A DNA stretch of 64,000 bases from Sanderia malayensis. Its lineage: Eukaryota > Cnidaria > Scyphozoa > Semaeostomeae > Pelagiidae. The stretch lies in the NCBI GenBank assembly GCA_013076295.1, contig RQOL01000466.1, forward strand, positions 5,437,080 to 5,501,079, given 5' to 3'. Of the stretch, positions 23,245 through 35,059 are shown one piece after another. Both the position numbers and the translations under genes were made by a program. The notes under the pieces are model-generated. The model was not told the DNA's origin, made no database searches, and was given only the letters and a program-made list of their open reading frames with translations. How positions within the stretch are numbered: the stretch's first letter is position 1; each line of letters begins with the position of its first letter.

Positions 23245-24088
23245 CTGACTGAATGGCTAGAATTAATTTCTGATGGTTGCACACCCCAATGGAACAGGCC
23301 CTAATAAACAGACCCCTTCAAGGATGTAAAACGTTCTGATTTTGATACTCTTATCAAGATTGAAGTTGGCAAGATCACTTCAAGATAAGCGCTCAGATTC
23401 TTTCGATGAATAATTTACTAAAACGTCTTCCTTTCCCCCCACAACTTTAAATCCTGACAAGCAGACGTTGAAAACCTCTCATATTCAACCATATCTGCTT
23501 AATGCGAAAGAAAATCAGTAATATTTTAAGGTTCATTAATTTGGTACAGTTTGCCTCAACCGTTACGTGACGCATTTTGACAAAATTTGGGCCTCCCTCC
23601 CCCTTTGTAATAAAAAATAATACAACTCTTATCCCCACCATCCGTTACGTAGCCAAATTCAACTTTCTTTTCCTTGAAATATAAGGTTTTACAATTTAAT
23701 AAAACGTAATTGTTTCAACCTCTTCTTCCTACCACTATCCTCCCCCCTGCCCCCCCGAGTGTGATGTGAGGGTTGAATGATCCTCAAAACACGATTGCCC
23801 CCATAATATTTTTTAACATTTCTACCTATCTAATATTTTTACTTTTTTATTTTTTTTTATTATCTTATTACTGCAGCTTTATATTAAAATTCGAACAACG
23901 CTCTTACTCAATCTTTTTTAATTATGTCACTTACGTCAGTCAGGCATAAGAATCTCGATCACTTTCAAGTTCTTCCCGCTTATCTGACTATATTATTTCT
24001 GGGTTTATTATTTAGCATGTTAAACATTTTCTTGTAGCATTTTAAATAACATGAGAAACTTTATTATGTTTTTTGTTACTTGTCTTTC

Positions 24089-24135
24089 TTGTAGTATTTT
24101 ATTTAAAAATAGTATTTTTAAATAAAATACTACAA
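24089..24135. repeat. Perfect 23-bp-arm hairpin
   Basis: Two perfect 23-bp arms (starting ttgtagtattttatttaaaa) around a single G. Very AT-rich. Could be a tiny MITE remnant or a transcript hairpin; no neighbouring gene decides this. Confidence 0.8.
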
Positions 24136-24533
24136 TAAAAAAGTTAAGGTGCTAAATATCACATAAACAGAGAAATATAATCAGCCACGTGGGAAGAAGC
24201 AAAAGCTTGTTAAAGAAACTTTTGCTTGTGAGAAACGAACAGAAGTTTCTTATATTGTCTGTTACTTTTCAATTACGATTCATCCATGCTTTTCAATTTT
24301 CCAAGCAATTCATTGCTCTCCTCGTAATCGCAAATATTTGAAAAGCTCCATGTTGTGTATTTTTGGAAATATTCGCATATAATCAAAGTACTGACGAATC
24401 TCATGCTGAATGACGGCCGATTCCAAGGATGAATCGAATCAGAGGATGAATACGATGCTGAATGGCGTCTCGCTCTCGCATCAATATCTTGACCAAACGA
24501 GAGATGTTCTTAAGACCAAATATTCATTAAACA

Positions 24534-27500
24534 ATGCATTATTTGTGGAAAATAACTTTTATCTTGGGCTTGCTGAATTGTTTTATTAGCACAATATCTT
24601 CAAAGTCGTTTTCAATTGACTATAAAAACAACTGCTTCCTGAAAGATGGTGAACCCTTTCGGTATATTTCGGGAGGAATGCATTATTTTCGAGTGCCTCA
24701 GTTTTATTGGCAAGACCGTCTCAACAAATTTCGAGCTGCCGGATTAAATGCTGTACAAACGTAGGTATTGCATATGATTAATCTAAATGTAGGCTTAATG
24801 TAATATTTCTAAATATAGTAGTTTTTCCATTGCATTCTTCAGTTCTTTTTTGGGATATACAACCGAACTCTCCCACCTTTCCAGACTTCTGACCGAACCA
24901 ACCTCCCAGCCCCCTTCATTAAGATGTCGCAAAAATAATAGGGGTATAACTTTAGATCGCGGGCGTCATTTTAAAATATTATTGCAAATTCACATTCAAC
25001 AAATTAATAACCACCTGTTGATTTATATATAATCTTCCCTATTTGGGTGTGGTCCGTAAATTGCAAGCCTTCCTGATGAATTGCATTATTCATTGATGCA
25101 ATGCAATGGAAAGATACTATCTCGTTTGCTATGATAATTAAAACATCAATTATATTTCATATAATAGATATGTTGCTTGGAATATGCATGAGCTTGAGAA
25201 AGGAAAATACAATTTCAATGGCATATGTGATATTGTGAAGTTCATCAAATTGGCCAAGGCAAATGATCTTCTTGTTATCATAAGAGCAGGCAAGTCTTTA
25301 CTTGATTTTTTTTCAACTGCAGCATACTCTATTTAATCATTCAAACCTTCCTCAAACTTGTTTCTGTAAATTTCTTTATTTTTTAATTAACAGGACCCTA
25401 TATTTGTGCAGAATGGGAATTTGTAAGTTTTTGTGTTATATTCATATTCATTTTTATTATTGTTATTATTATTATAACTTCATTAAAGTGTCAGATATAT
25501 TTAGCAATAATGCTAATTGGAGATTCATTGCCAAGGAATTTTTATAAAGTGAAATATAATAGAGCCATTTTACTTATCATCAGGGTGGATTTCCAGCATG
25601 GCTTTTGAAAAACAGGTCTGTCATTCTAAGGTCCTCTAAAGACAAGAGTAAGTTTAAAATTATCTTACCCTGACTTGTGTTGACACCAGAGAAAATTTTC
25701 CTTATCTAAAATTGCATGTTCATTTTTTAGATTACTTGAATGCAGTAGATTCTTGGCTTGGTGTTTTATTGCCAATGCTGAAACCCTTTCTCTATTCCAA
25801 TGGTGGACCTATCATCTCATTTCAGGTAAGATGCTTGGAATGCTTTCTTTAGTACCCATTCTGGGGCGTGGTGGGACCTGAATTTTAAGGTGGGCCAAAC
25901 ATGAAAAATTTCTGAAAACGTGGGAAAATTCCCAAAATTTTCGAAAAATCCAGTGATTTTGCTTTCACAGGGTGGGCCATGGGCCCCTGCCCCCCAATGA
26001 CCCAATAACACCCCTGTACCTATTTTAATTTCATTACCTATTAACAGGTGCTAGTGTATAAGCTGCAGAAAATTGCATTTAATCATGGCTTTGTCATTTA
26101 GTAACTTTGAATTTATTGGTTGCTAAAGTTCATTAAATCATATTAATTATTTCATCAGTGTTGTAATTTATCATTGGCTGGTTAGTTCATGCTCAATAGT
26201 TCATTGGTGTTGTATTGCTCTGTTAGGTTGAGAATGAATATGGAAGCTACTACACATGCGACCATGTGTACATGAATCATCTGAGAGAAACATTCATTAA
26301 ATACTTGGGAAATGACATTGTTCTGTTCACAACTGATGGGTACAGTGATGGTATGATGAAGTGTGGGGGAATTCCAAATCTGTACAGAACTGTTGATTTT
26401 GGAGCTGGTGACCCAACAATTCCTTTTAAACAGCAGCGAAAATTTCAACCAAGTGGGCCCTTGGTAAGTTGATTCATCTGCCCTGGCTTACCGTAAATGA
26501 CGAAATTACCGCCCTGGGTGCTTATTTAAATAATAACATTTCAAAGGGGGCGCTGATTCGGCAGGGGCGCTTGTTAAATTTTGCTCACATCATGTAAGGG
26601 AGAAAATTTATTTCCATTTTGTTCCAGTTCTCATGGGGGACCCTGGTTGGTCATATTCCCATTGAACTCTCTCGTCTCAGATTATTTTATGAAAAACAAA
26701 GAAGAAAACTTTGTTTCAGCTGTGGTTGCTGGACCGAGAATACGCGAAGTTGGACTTGTCGTTCTAGCGAACTTTTCCGCCCTTGCAGACGATTTGAGGA
26801 TTGTCGCTGTTCTCTCTGCAAAAATGTCGAAGATTAAAGAGAAATACTCTCACTTTAAGTTGGCTTATACGGAGGCCAAGATCATCAAACGACCAGCCCA
26901 GTTAGCTTAGGGGGCGCTTATTCAAGCAGGGGGCGCTTATTACAGAAGATTGCCTTTATCCCGGGGCGCTTATTCGGCAAGGGTGGTTATTTGGCAGGGG
27001 GCGCTAATTCCATCATTTACTGTGCACACGATTTCTGCTTATTGATTATGATGTTAATGTGCGCAAAATTACTTCTAGGTCAATTCAGAATATTATGCTG
27101 GCTGGCTTGATGTTTGGGGGCAGCCCCATCAGCGAAGAGATGCAAAGACAATAGCGAAATATCTTGACGAAATTCTTGCATTTAATGCCTCCGTCAATAT
27201 GTAAGTATTATCAATGGTGCAGGGGCCAGGAGGCATGTGCCCCCTTACTTTTCTGCAAAGCATGAAGAATGCCCTTTTTCTGGATTAAAAAATTGCCCCT
27301 TTTGAGATTAAGCGCGTCCCATGCTGCACTCTTTTCCTTATGTTCCCCCCTTTTTGGTGTGCTCCTACGCTTCCAAGTGTTATTATTGGTTGGCTGTGCC
27401 GGTGCTCCTGCTGTGAAAAAAGGCAACCCATTTTGAGATGCAAGCTTGATTCGCACAAGGCAAAAAAATGTGCCTCTCCTAAGCAACGCAGTCATGTTCA

Positions 27501-30500
27501 ACTTGAAATTGTAAAATGCGTTATCAGTAAAAACTCGCATATAAGAACTTGCAAGTATTGCATCCAGAATATTGTTGAAGAACAATCGGTCATTGTTTCT
27601 TCTATGTATTGTTTGAGCAGAAAGATTAGCCTGGAGGTTCTTAATCCAATGGTTCTTATATGCGAGTGTTTACTCTATTTAATGTTATCTCAAGAAATTG
27701 GGCCGTCAGCCCACCGGCCCGGCTTGCTTGAGTAGCAAAACACATTTTACGCTCGTTGATCCCGTTTTTTCGCGCGAATTCCGGCCGGTACACCAGGCAG
27801 TACTAGCCCGATCCTCAAGCTACAAATCATAAAAAATGAAGTACTCAGAGAAAAAGCTATTATTATTATTATCATCATTATGCCAAGTTGTGCTTCGACA
27901 CACATCGTTCGTAACAATTTATCTCAAACATTAACTCTGCTTAAATCGCATTCAGCCCAACCTTGAATCAAGGACCACAATGTAAGCAGTTGTAGCCCTT
28001 GTACCTAACACAATAACAGCAGGGAGGAAACAGGACCATTATCAGCATAGCGACAAGGGACCTGCGTCATGCATAGCGACAAGGAAGGAACTTAACAAAC
28101 TATAACAGTAATCGTATATTGTGTTATTTATTTCTGCAATCATTTGTCCAAGGTATATGTTTGAAGGTGGTACAAATTTTGGTTTCATGAATGGTGCTAC
28201 ATTTGGCAAAGTTTACCAACCTGTTCCGACGAGCTATGATTATGATGCGCCATTAAATGAAGCTGGGGATCCAACTGACAAATATTTCAAGATTCGAAAA
28301 GTCATTTCCAAATATTTGCCCATTCCACCAGGACCTATACCAAAGCCTACTCCTAAACATGCTTATGGAAAAGTTCCAATCGATGTGGTAATTTCTTAGC
28401 TTGTTCTTCACACTATTTCACGTTAGTTGTTCATTCTCTCAAGAGCGTCCTGCGCAGAGCATTGACCCAATACTTGAGAGGATAAAAAGTGTTCTTCAAA
28501 TTAACGAGACGTTTTAGCTTTGTTGATTGAAGCTTGAAGTGTACACGCAGTTTAAGTCAAAGTCAAATTACACTTGATTTAGTGCATCCAAGCAGTGAAT
28601 TTAGTGCATGTTATAGTGGCATAGCCTGTTGATTAAAACGCTGGACTTCGCATCCTTCGTGGCTAGCTTTCATGAGTTTAAATCGACGAACAGTCGGAAC
28701 GAACTCAGCTGTCCACCCTTACGAAGTCGGTAAAGAGTAGCTACCGGAGATATTTGCTCTAGAATATGATCTAGCGGCCACTAGCCACAGGCCCACATCA
28801 ACTGTATAGTTGCTAGAACCACCAGCCCGTGTTAACAGATAAATATTCTCCGCTTTCAACTTGTACTCAACTTGATACTTTTTCCTTTTGCAGATAACAT
28901 CATTCTATTCTATGATGTCAGCTTTGTTTCCGCATGGTACAAAAATCAAATCAAAATATCCACAAACAATGGAAGAGGTTGATCAAAGTTATGGCTATCT
29001 GATGTATCGTACTTTTTTGCCGCTAAGAAGCAGCGAAGATATTCTTAGCATCAAAGAACTGCGCGACAGAGCTATTGTGTTTGTTGATAAAGTGAGTTTC
29101 GTTGCTTTTAGAGCTGTAGAGCCGTCTCATTTGCTCTTGCCATGCTTGCTTGCGTATTACTGGTATGGTAAATGATCATATATTGGAATGTTTTTCTAGA
29201 AAAGGCAAGGAATTCTCGACAGGAATACGAATGAGAGCATTAGCATTCACCCAGGAGCAATCCTCGACATTCTTGTAAGAGATCGTTGATTTTAAATCAT
29301 TGTTGTTTGTTAGCTGACTATCGTATATATGTAGCTACACTAGGCTTCAACATTATTAATCATGGAAGTGTGTGATGTTTTATCTTTGCTTTGCTTCTCC
29401 AGACTGTTTTCATAAAGAACCTTTCCGAATATTTTGCTTTTTATTTCAGGTTGAAAATCAAGGAAGAGTCAACTATGGACCACATTTACGCGATCCAAAG
29501 GTATTTACAGTTACACGTTAGTTTCTCTATAAATAACTTGGAACAACAACTTGCACTAAAAGTTTCTTAAATTTCCACATCATTTTTGGCCTTTTAGTAC
29601 CTAAGGTTTCCTAATTGGTTTCTTGTTTTCAGGATTTCAATTCACCTTATGTATTCTGTTAAAGTTGAGCAGAAACTCGATCGCCAAATATCATCAACAT
29701 TTAATATTCTGATGTTTTTTTAGGGAATTCTTGGTAATGTAACTTATGCTGGTTCAGTTCTTGAGAATTGGGAAATGTTTCCCATCACGTGGAACGGGAG
29801 CCAGCTGGAATGTGCTCGATTACATCGTGATGACGTAATTATAAAAGAAGCACCGATGCTTGCGTCAGCATCTTTTTACGCCAACGACAATGCAGACACA
29901 TTTTTAAAACTGGATGGCTGGTCAAAGGTGATTATATATTTTATCCTGCTATTTATATTTCAAATATTAGGGACTCTGTCTATTGGAAAAGTGGATAATT
30001 GGATTTATAAACTGATTTAATTAATTTTACCCCAAGCTTATTACTTGATTTAGAGTTTTTACTGTGATTCAACTGCACATTTGATTCATAATACGGATAC
30101 CGTGAATGTTATCTTTGGGATTTAAATTCGTATCCAAGTAATATCTAATGCTTCTAAACCACGTTTTCATTATTAATGCCCAATTGACTGGGCTTATAAC
30201 CACAAAATGAAGATGACAGCAATGACCTACATCTAGCCAAGTTTTCCTGCATTATTTTCATCAGTGTTATCTTTACACAACCGTCAAAAATAAGATATTT
30301 GCTGATGTGAATAGTAATCTATCCTCACTGTTCTCTATTCTTCTCCTTTCAAATATGGATAAGATGTGGCAAGTGCGAAGGAGGCTTCGCTATTTAAAAG
30401 GAGAAGGGGGAATTTGGCTTCCGTCGCTGCGGGAGGTGGGTGGGTCACCGAAACTTAGACCACCAAATTCTCTGACTTGGTGCGCATTTGCTAGAGAACT

Positions 30501-31624
30501 GTGATAACCACGAGGAACCAATATATATGCCCTTATTCCCCTCTGGGAGATAGAAATATCCCGGATTTTACTAGTAAAGATGCATGAATTATCTTATCCT
30601 GGTCACGTGTCAGAATACATCACAGTGAGGATACTTTCATGTTCATGCATCGTGTGCCGCGGTCTTTTATGTGTCGCAAATTGGCTGTTTACTCGCGATG
30701 TGTTCCCGACACAGGTCGTGTTTTCCCATTGATTTTCATTCGTTTAACTTTGAACCAGAGCTTATTCACACAGAATAATTGAAAAGTCATCTTTTATGCT
30801 TTCAGATATCCACCGGCACATTATAGTTTATTTGACTTCATCATATTCGAGTTCCCCTTTCGTATTTAAACAGCGGAATAAAAGTTATTGTTTTTTTCTG
30901 TTAGCAAACTGCCGGTTGATTTAATGCTTGCAAATCTTTTTGGCAAGTACAATATCAAAAATCATCAATTTTATTACATTATAGTAATGAAAATGATAAT
31001 ATTGTCGAAAAATTGCTGATCTTGTCGGAAAATATATTTCTTCTGTTTGCGTTCAGTTGTAGCTATTTCGTTATCTTATATTCATAGTCTTGAAGAAACA
31101 AAAATGCTTATTAAATGTTTGTCGGAAAATCTGAATTTCTCGCCCTCTCTCCCCCTATAAATTTTCCTATCTACGCCATTTGGTATACATAGCTAAATTG
31201 CCACTTCTTTTAAATGTTCCAATGTGTGTCTTAAGATTTACACCGTATAATTGCTTGCGAGTTATTGCAATGCTCAAGGTTGGGATGCATATCTTGAGCA
31301 TACCAAACCATTATTTATTATATGCCGTTTAGCTAATATGTTTTTTCTTTGTTTGTTTTGCGTTTGTTGTCTCCTTGTTGTTTTTGTGTTTTATGAATTC
31401 CCGTTTCACCCTTGTTTCAGGGACAAGCCTTTATTAATGGACACAATCTTGGCAGATATTGGCCAAGTGTTGGACCTCAGAAAACCCTGTTTGTTCCATC
31501 AAAATATCTTCGTTCTGCCCCAGATATTAACTCTTTGGTCTTGTTCGAGTTGGATACCACGTCTCCCTGTATGCAGAAAGAAAGCTGTTACGTGGAGTTT
31601 GTTAATAAGCCAAACATTGGATGA
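24534..31624 (+). CDS. GLB1: Lysosomal-type beta-galactosidase (GH35)
   Basis: Removes terminal beta-linked galactose from glycolipids and glycans, normally in lysosomes. Exons: 24534..24760, 25168..25289, 25394..25422, 25584..25647, 25731..25825, 26227..26463, 27079..27200, 28153..28387, 28894..29091, 29200..29274, 29450..29500, 29724..29927, 31421..31624. Phases agree at every junction, giving 620 aa (human GLB1 is 677). A signal peptide is followed by the GH35 barrel: [47 protein letters not shown] (acid/base Glu), [14 protein letters not shown] (nucleophile Glu), [16 protein letters not shown] and [15 protein letters not shown]. Jelly-roll domains end in [20 protein letters not shown]. 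The intron after 25289 starts GC, not GT; the rest are GT-AG. Introns hold a TIR element (26489-27024), a MITE (27523-27676) and a SINE-like unit (28614-28850). No damage is visible, so probably functional. Confidence 0.95.
26489..27024. mobile_element. TIR element in GLB1 intron 6 with ORF remnant
   Basis: Ends ttaccgtaaatgacgaaatt and (reverse) ttactg..aattagcgcc match the TACCGTA family, with repeated GGGGCGCTTATT motifs near both ends in opposite orientation. The interior encodes, split over two plus-strand frames (about 26600-26900), [12 protein letters not shown] followed by [14 protein letters not shown]. This resembles a short conserved segment (VGHVP.ELS...V.G.R...GLEVP) that I recall as recurrent in uncharacterised cnidarian proteins. 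The reading frame is broken. Confidence 0.7.
27523..27676. mobile_element. MITE, CAGTAAAAACCCGCATATAAG family, copy 2
   Basis: About 154 bp in GLB1 intron 7. The left end reads cagtaaaaactcgcatataa and the right end ggttcttatatgcgagtgtt, inverted copies of each other. Internal block gaagaacaatcg..gagcagaaagattagcctggaggttcttaatcca is shared with the copy at 47718-47862. Confidence 0.85.
28614..28850 (+). mobile_element. Possible tRNA-derived SINE in GLB1 intron 8
   Basis: The stretch tggcatagcctgttgattaa followed by cgctggacttcgcatcc resembles a pol III A-box region, and about 40 bp on gagtttaaatcga resembles a decayed B-box (GGTTCGAATC). A non-tRNA body follows to about 28850. No second copy is in the window to prove mobility and no clean target duplication was found. 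Confidence 0.4.
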
Positions 31625-33934
31625 TTAAGGTATGCCAATCTGATATCATTTTGTATTTTATACCAATCCACCATTTCGAAAGTTTAACTTTTTGATGTCT
31701 AAATTTTTCCGAAACTTCTGGAAGTAAAGATTTCTTTCAATTGACGCAATATATATAACACCCAGGGCTGCTCATGGTTTGAAAATGAGCCAGTAAAGCT
31801 TTGGAACTATTAATGAATTATATATGAATACATACAATGATAGATTATTAACTTTTGCATTATTAACTTCCGCATTAGCAATTGACGATTTGATGAGCTG
31901 AATCGAATTGTATATGTTGCTGTTGTTGTCGCTTGTGTAGCGCCATGCATATTTGGTTTTTACTAATTGGGACAAATGGTCTAAAAAGAGGTTAATCTCA
32001 CTTAATCTGTGTTGTTTTTTGTTGATACAGATTCAGCCAAGTTAACTCTAGGATTTTCCGAGAGTGAATTAAACTAATCACTTAAAACTGCCGCCATTTT
32101 CTCTTCAAACCTTCATGTTTGCATCAGGTAAACTTGCACAACTTCCAGCTGAATTTTGAAGTCTTATAAGTGGCCTGACTGAGCATTGAATTCTAATCTT
32201 GAAGCTTCATGATTATTAAAAGATTTTACCTAAATACGAAGCCTCATACCTGTTCAAATAATTAACATTGTGTGCGGATTTTGGATGAATTTTATCTGAA
32301 TATTTATATCTTCATAAGTGATTTTTTGTCATTTATTAAACCAAAGCAAGATTACCCTTAAGATGTAATGTTAGTGACAGATTTCTGGATTTCAACATAT
32401 AAGGCAAGCATGCTAACATTATTTTATTACGAGGCCCCCGTACTTCGAAAAGAAAATCTATTAAAATATTTATCCATGCTAAAGCCGAATACTTTGATTC
32501 TTTAGATCAATACCTGAAATGCTGAAAAGCAAATATTTGATTTCGTTATCATTCTTTTATTATCCATATCTGGCTATAAGCATGCATTTAATTAAAAATT
32601 TCCCATGTGAAATTTCTCTTGAAGACTGTAAACACAGTCAGCCTTAACGACAATGCCTTCATCCTTTGTCGGATAGATTTACTTTTGCGATTGGCTGCCT
32701 GGTGTAGCTCAGCTGTGACCATGACTACCTCCTAGAGTCTTCGCTTGGTTTCAAATGACTCTGTCCCTACTTCTTCTCATTCTTAATATGATATATGGGG
32801 AATTATCTGAACATTTATGGCCGACGTTAGTTTTCTTTCTTTAGTTCTTTCACACCAGCTTTATCTTACAGCTTTAATATAGTGTAATCTGTTTAGGTTT
32901 GTCGTTTCTTGTTGTTGTTATATCGCATGGAGTACCAAGCAGCTATAACTGTTTTGATGTGATAAGCTAAAAGCCGTAGGGTCATTTGGTCTCGCAAAAG
33001 CAAAACTACAACTTTTTTGCACTACATCTTTCATAAAAGATTTTGCTGTTCTTGTTCAATTGACTTTTTTGAGACAGCTACTTTTGCATTCTAATTGCAC
33101 CGAAAACACTATATCTTGATGTTCATGCAATATTATGTTTTGTGCTCAATTGATGGCATTGTTTGGCAATGCTGCAATCGAGAAATCACAAACTGACAAT
33201 AGATGCAATAAAAAAGGATCTAATCATTGCTTAAAATGTTCATTACAGCACAATGTGAAGTGATAAAATCTACTGTCTAACACAATTATATTGAAATCTT
33301 GAATAATTTATCGCCATGTAAAATAAAAATGATCGCTATAATACTTATTATGATTTTTATCATTTTTATAGTTCAAAATGATTCTGCTTGCTTTTCCAGC
33401 TGCAAGCTTCATCAACTGAAAGATAAGCTGAAAATAAATAATATGAGCTAGGAATGTTAAACTTCTCTTGGATGTCGAGCTCTAGACACCCTGAAACAAC
33501 GTTCATTTGTAAATTTGAGTTTTGTTTAATGTCAATCTAGCTATGTTTATTATGTTATGTTCCATCGCTGTGTTGCAATCGAGGCTGTCAAATTCCCCTC
33601 AATTTTTCGTTGCGAATTTGTTTTAAAATTCAATCCAAAATGAAGGCTGCGTGGGAGATTTTAGAGCAAACATTTTGATAATTTGCAGTCGAAGCTCAAC
33701 ATCTTCCGCTCATGTTTTAAAATGTTTTGCCATTATTTTCGAGTAATATAGGAAGCGTTGATAATCCTGCCATCTACTCAAAGGGCTCCAGAATCGAACC
33801 TTTTTTTTTTATTTGCGTAGATTTGTTGACGAACTAAACGTAATTGCATCAGTGATAATGATCTGGTCGGCACGTCACATAATACCATAGTCGTATTAGG
33901 ATAAGCAGAAGTTTCGATTGTAATGACTGATTTA
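31625..33934. other. Intergenic region between GLB1 and the second GPCR
   Basis: No genes recognised. A weak tRNA-like stretch at about 32698-32760 (ggtgtagctcagctgtga ... ggtttcaaatg) has decayed A- and B-box resemblance and may be an old SINE. Otherwise AT-rich unique sequence. Confidence 0.35.
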
Positions 33935-35059
33935 TCAGGACCCCCTTGAAATGATTGCCTTGATATGCCGTTTCATGTTGCTCTTAATTTCCTTATTTAA
34001 CATGGTATAGAGAAGTGGGTCGATGGCTGAATTTAAGAAGCTTAGAAGCATGAATGCGTCGTGTATATAAGTGTATTTCATGCTACTGGCGACATCTACT
34101 CCTGTTGTGTTCAGATAAATGTAGAAAAATGCCACCGGACTCCAGCAAACGAGAAATAAACCAACAAGAATGCTCACAGTTTTTGCTGCTTTCAAATCAG
34201 TAGCGAGAGTAGATCTCATTTTTGTGAACCTTCTCACCCTTGTTATTGTACTGCGTTTCGACGAAACCGTCGATTTACCCTCGAAGGCAATTGTAGAGGA
34301 ACCTTCCCTGTGACCAGCATTTGATAACTCGGCAATTTGACTGGCTCTCGGTTGCACGCTCGGCTCCTGTGTGGTTGTGATCTTCCGACGGTGTCCTCTT
34401 GCAATCGAGAAGATTTTTATGTAGGAAATTAAGATAGCCACGCCGGGGAGGTAGAATGACGTAGGTGTAACGATTAAATAGCTTGCCCTCGGTATGCCAG
34501 GATCACACCTCTGTAATATCGATGCCCAACTTTCAATTGGTACAAATACTGCTACAGACGTTAGCGACACGCATATTGACCAGACAGCGATGATTATGGT
34601 TGTAACTACCCTAGCATTCATTCTTCTTGCGTAAACAAAGGGGTATGAAACTGCAACCATTCTATCGACACTGACGACAGCCAGGCTTGTAATGGACGCT
34701 CCAGATGTAAGCAGGAAAAGGAATTTCCTCACAAGGCACAGGTCTTCGCTGTTATCATCATTCGCGTGTCGATTGGTGAATTGGTGGATGTAAAGTGGTA
34801 TCATGATTCCGCCACCAACCAGGTCAGCTGTGGCCAAACTCAAAAGAAGTGAATTGGTTGCGGTGCGAAGCCTTGTCGTCTTGAGAACAGTGTAGAACAA
34901 CAGCGCATTTCCCGTGATAGTTAAAAACGATATGATAGCACATAGGACGGCATAGAATGTTGTATATGCCACACTCTCTTTCATTAACACTCCTGTGTCG
35001 TTCAATCCCTGGCTGGAATGATTGGCATTTTGAAGATAATTCAACATCTTGTCGTTCAA
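33935..35059 (-). CDS. Class A (rhodopsin-like) GPCR, orphan
   Basis: Intronless receptor of 374 aa. N-glycosylation sites (NHSS, NDTG) lie in the N-tail. TM1 has TGNALLFY, TM2 LSLATADLVGG (Asp2.50), TM3 starts after DLCLV (conserved Cys3.25) and ends VDRMVAVSYP. ECL2 has its cysteine (QRCDPG). The third intracellular loop is long (about 75 residues) and rich in Ser/Thr and basic residues, TM6 has LVCWSPVAFFY and TM7 has NSAIDPLLY (Asp for Asn in NPxxY, as in many receptors). Position 3.32 is Phe by counting back from DRM, so it is not an aminergic receptor. An alternative start at the next Met (MLNYLQ..) is possible. Ligand unknown; G-protein coupling is likely from the intact motifs. Confidence 0.93.
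   Translation of the reverse strand: MNDKMLNYLQNANHSSQGLNDTGVLMKESVAYTTFYAVLCAIISFLTITGNALLFYTVLKTTRLRTATNSLLLSLATADLVGGGIMIPLYIHQFTNRHANDDNSEDLCLVRKFLFLLTSGASITSLAVVSVDRMVAVSYPFVYARRMNARVVTTIIIAVWSICVSLTSVAVFVPIESWASILQRCDPGIPRASYLIVTPTSFYLPGVAILISYIKIFSIARGHRRKITTTQEPSVQPRASQIAELSNAGHREGSSTIAFEGKSTVSSKRSTITRVRRFTKMRSTLATDLKAAKTVSILVGLFLVCWSPVAFFYIYLNTTGVDVASSMKYTYIHDAFMLLSFLNSAIDPLLYTMLNKEIKSNMKRHIKAIISRGS

Larger units (their letters stand above)
21906..24533. other. Intergenic region between GPCR and GLB1
   Basis: No genes recognised. Contains the MITE at 23075-23244 and the perfect hairpin at 24089-24135, plus C-rich simple sequence near 23735-23757. The last few hundred bases should contain the GLB1 promoter. 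Confidence 0.4.
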
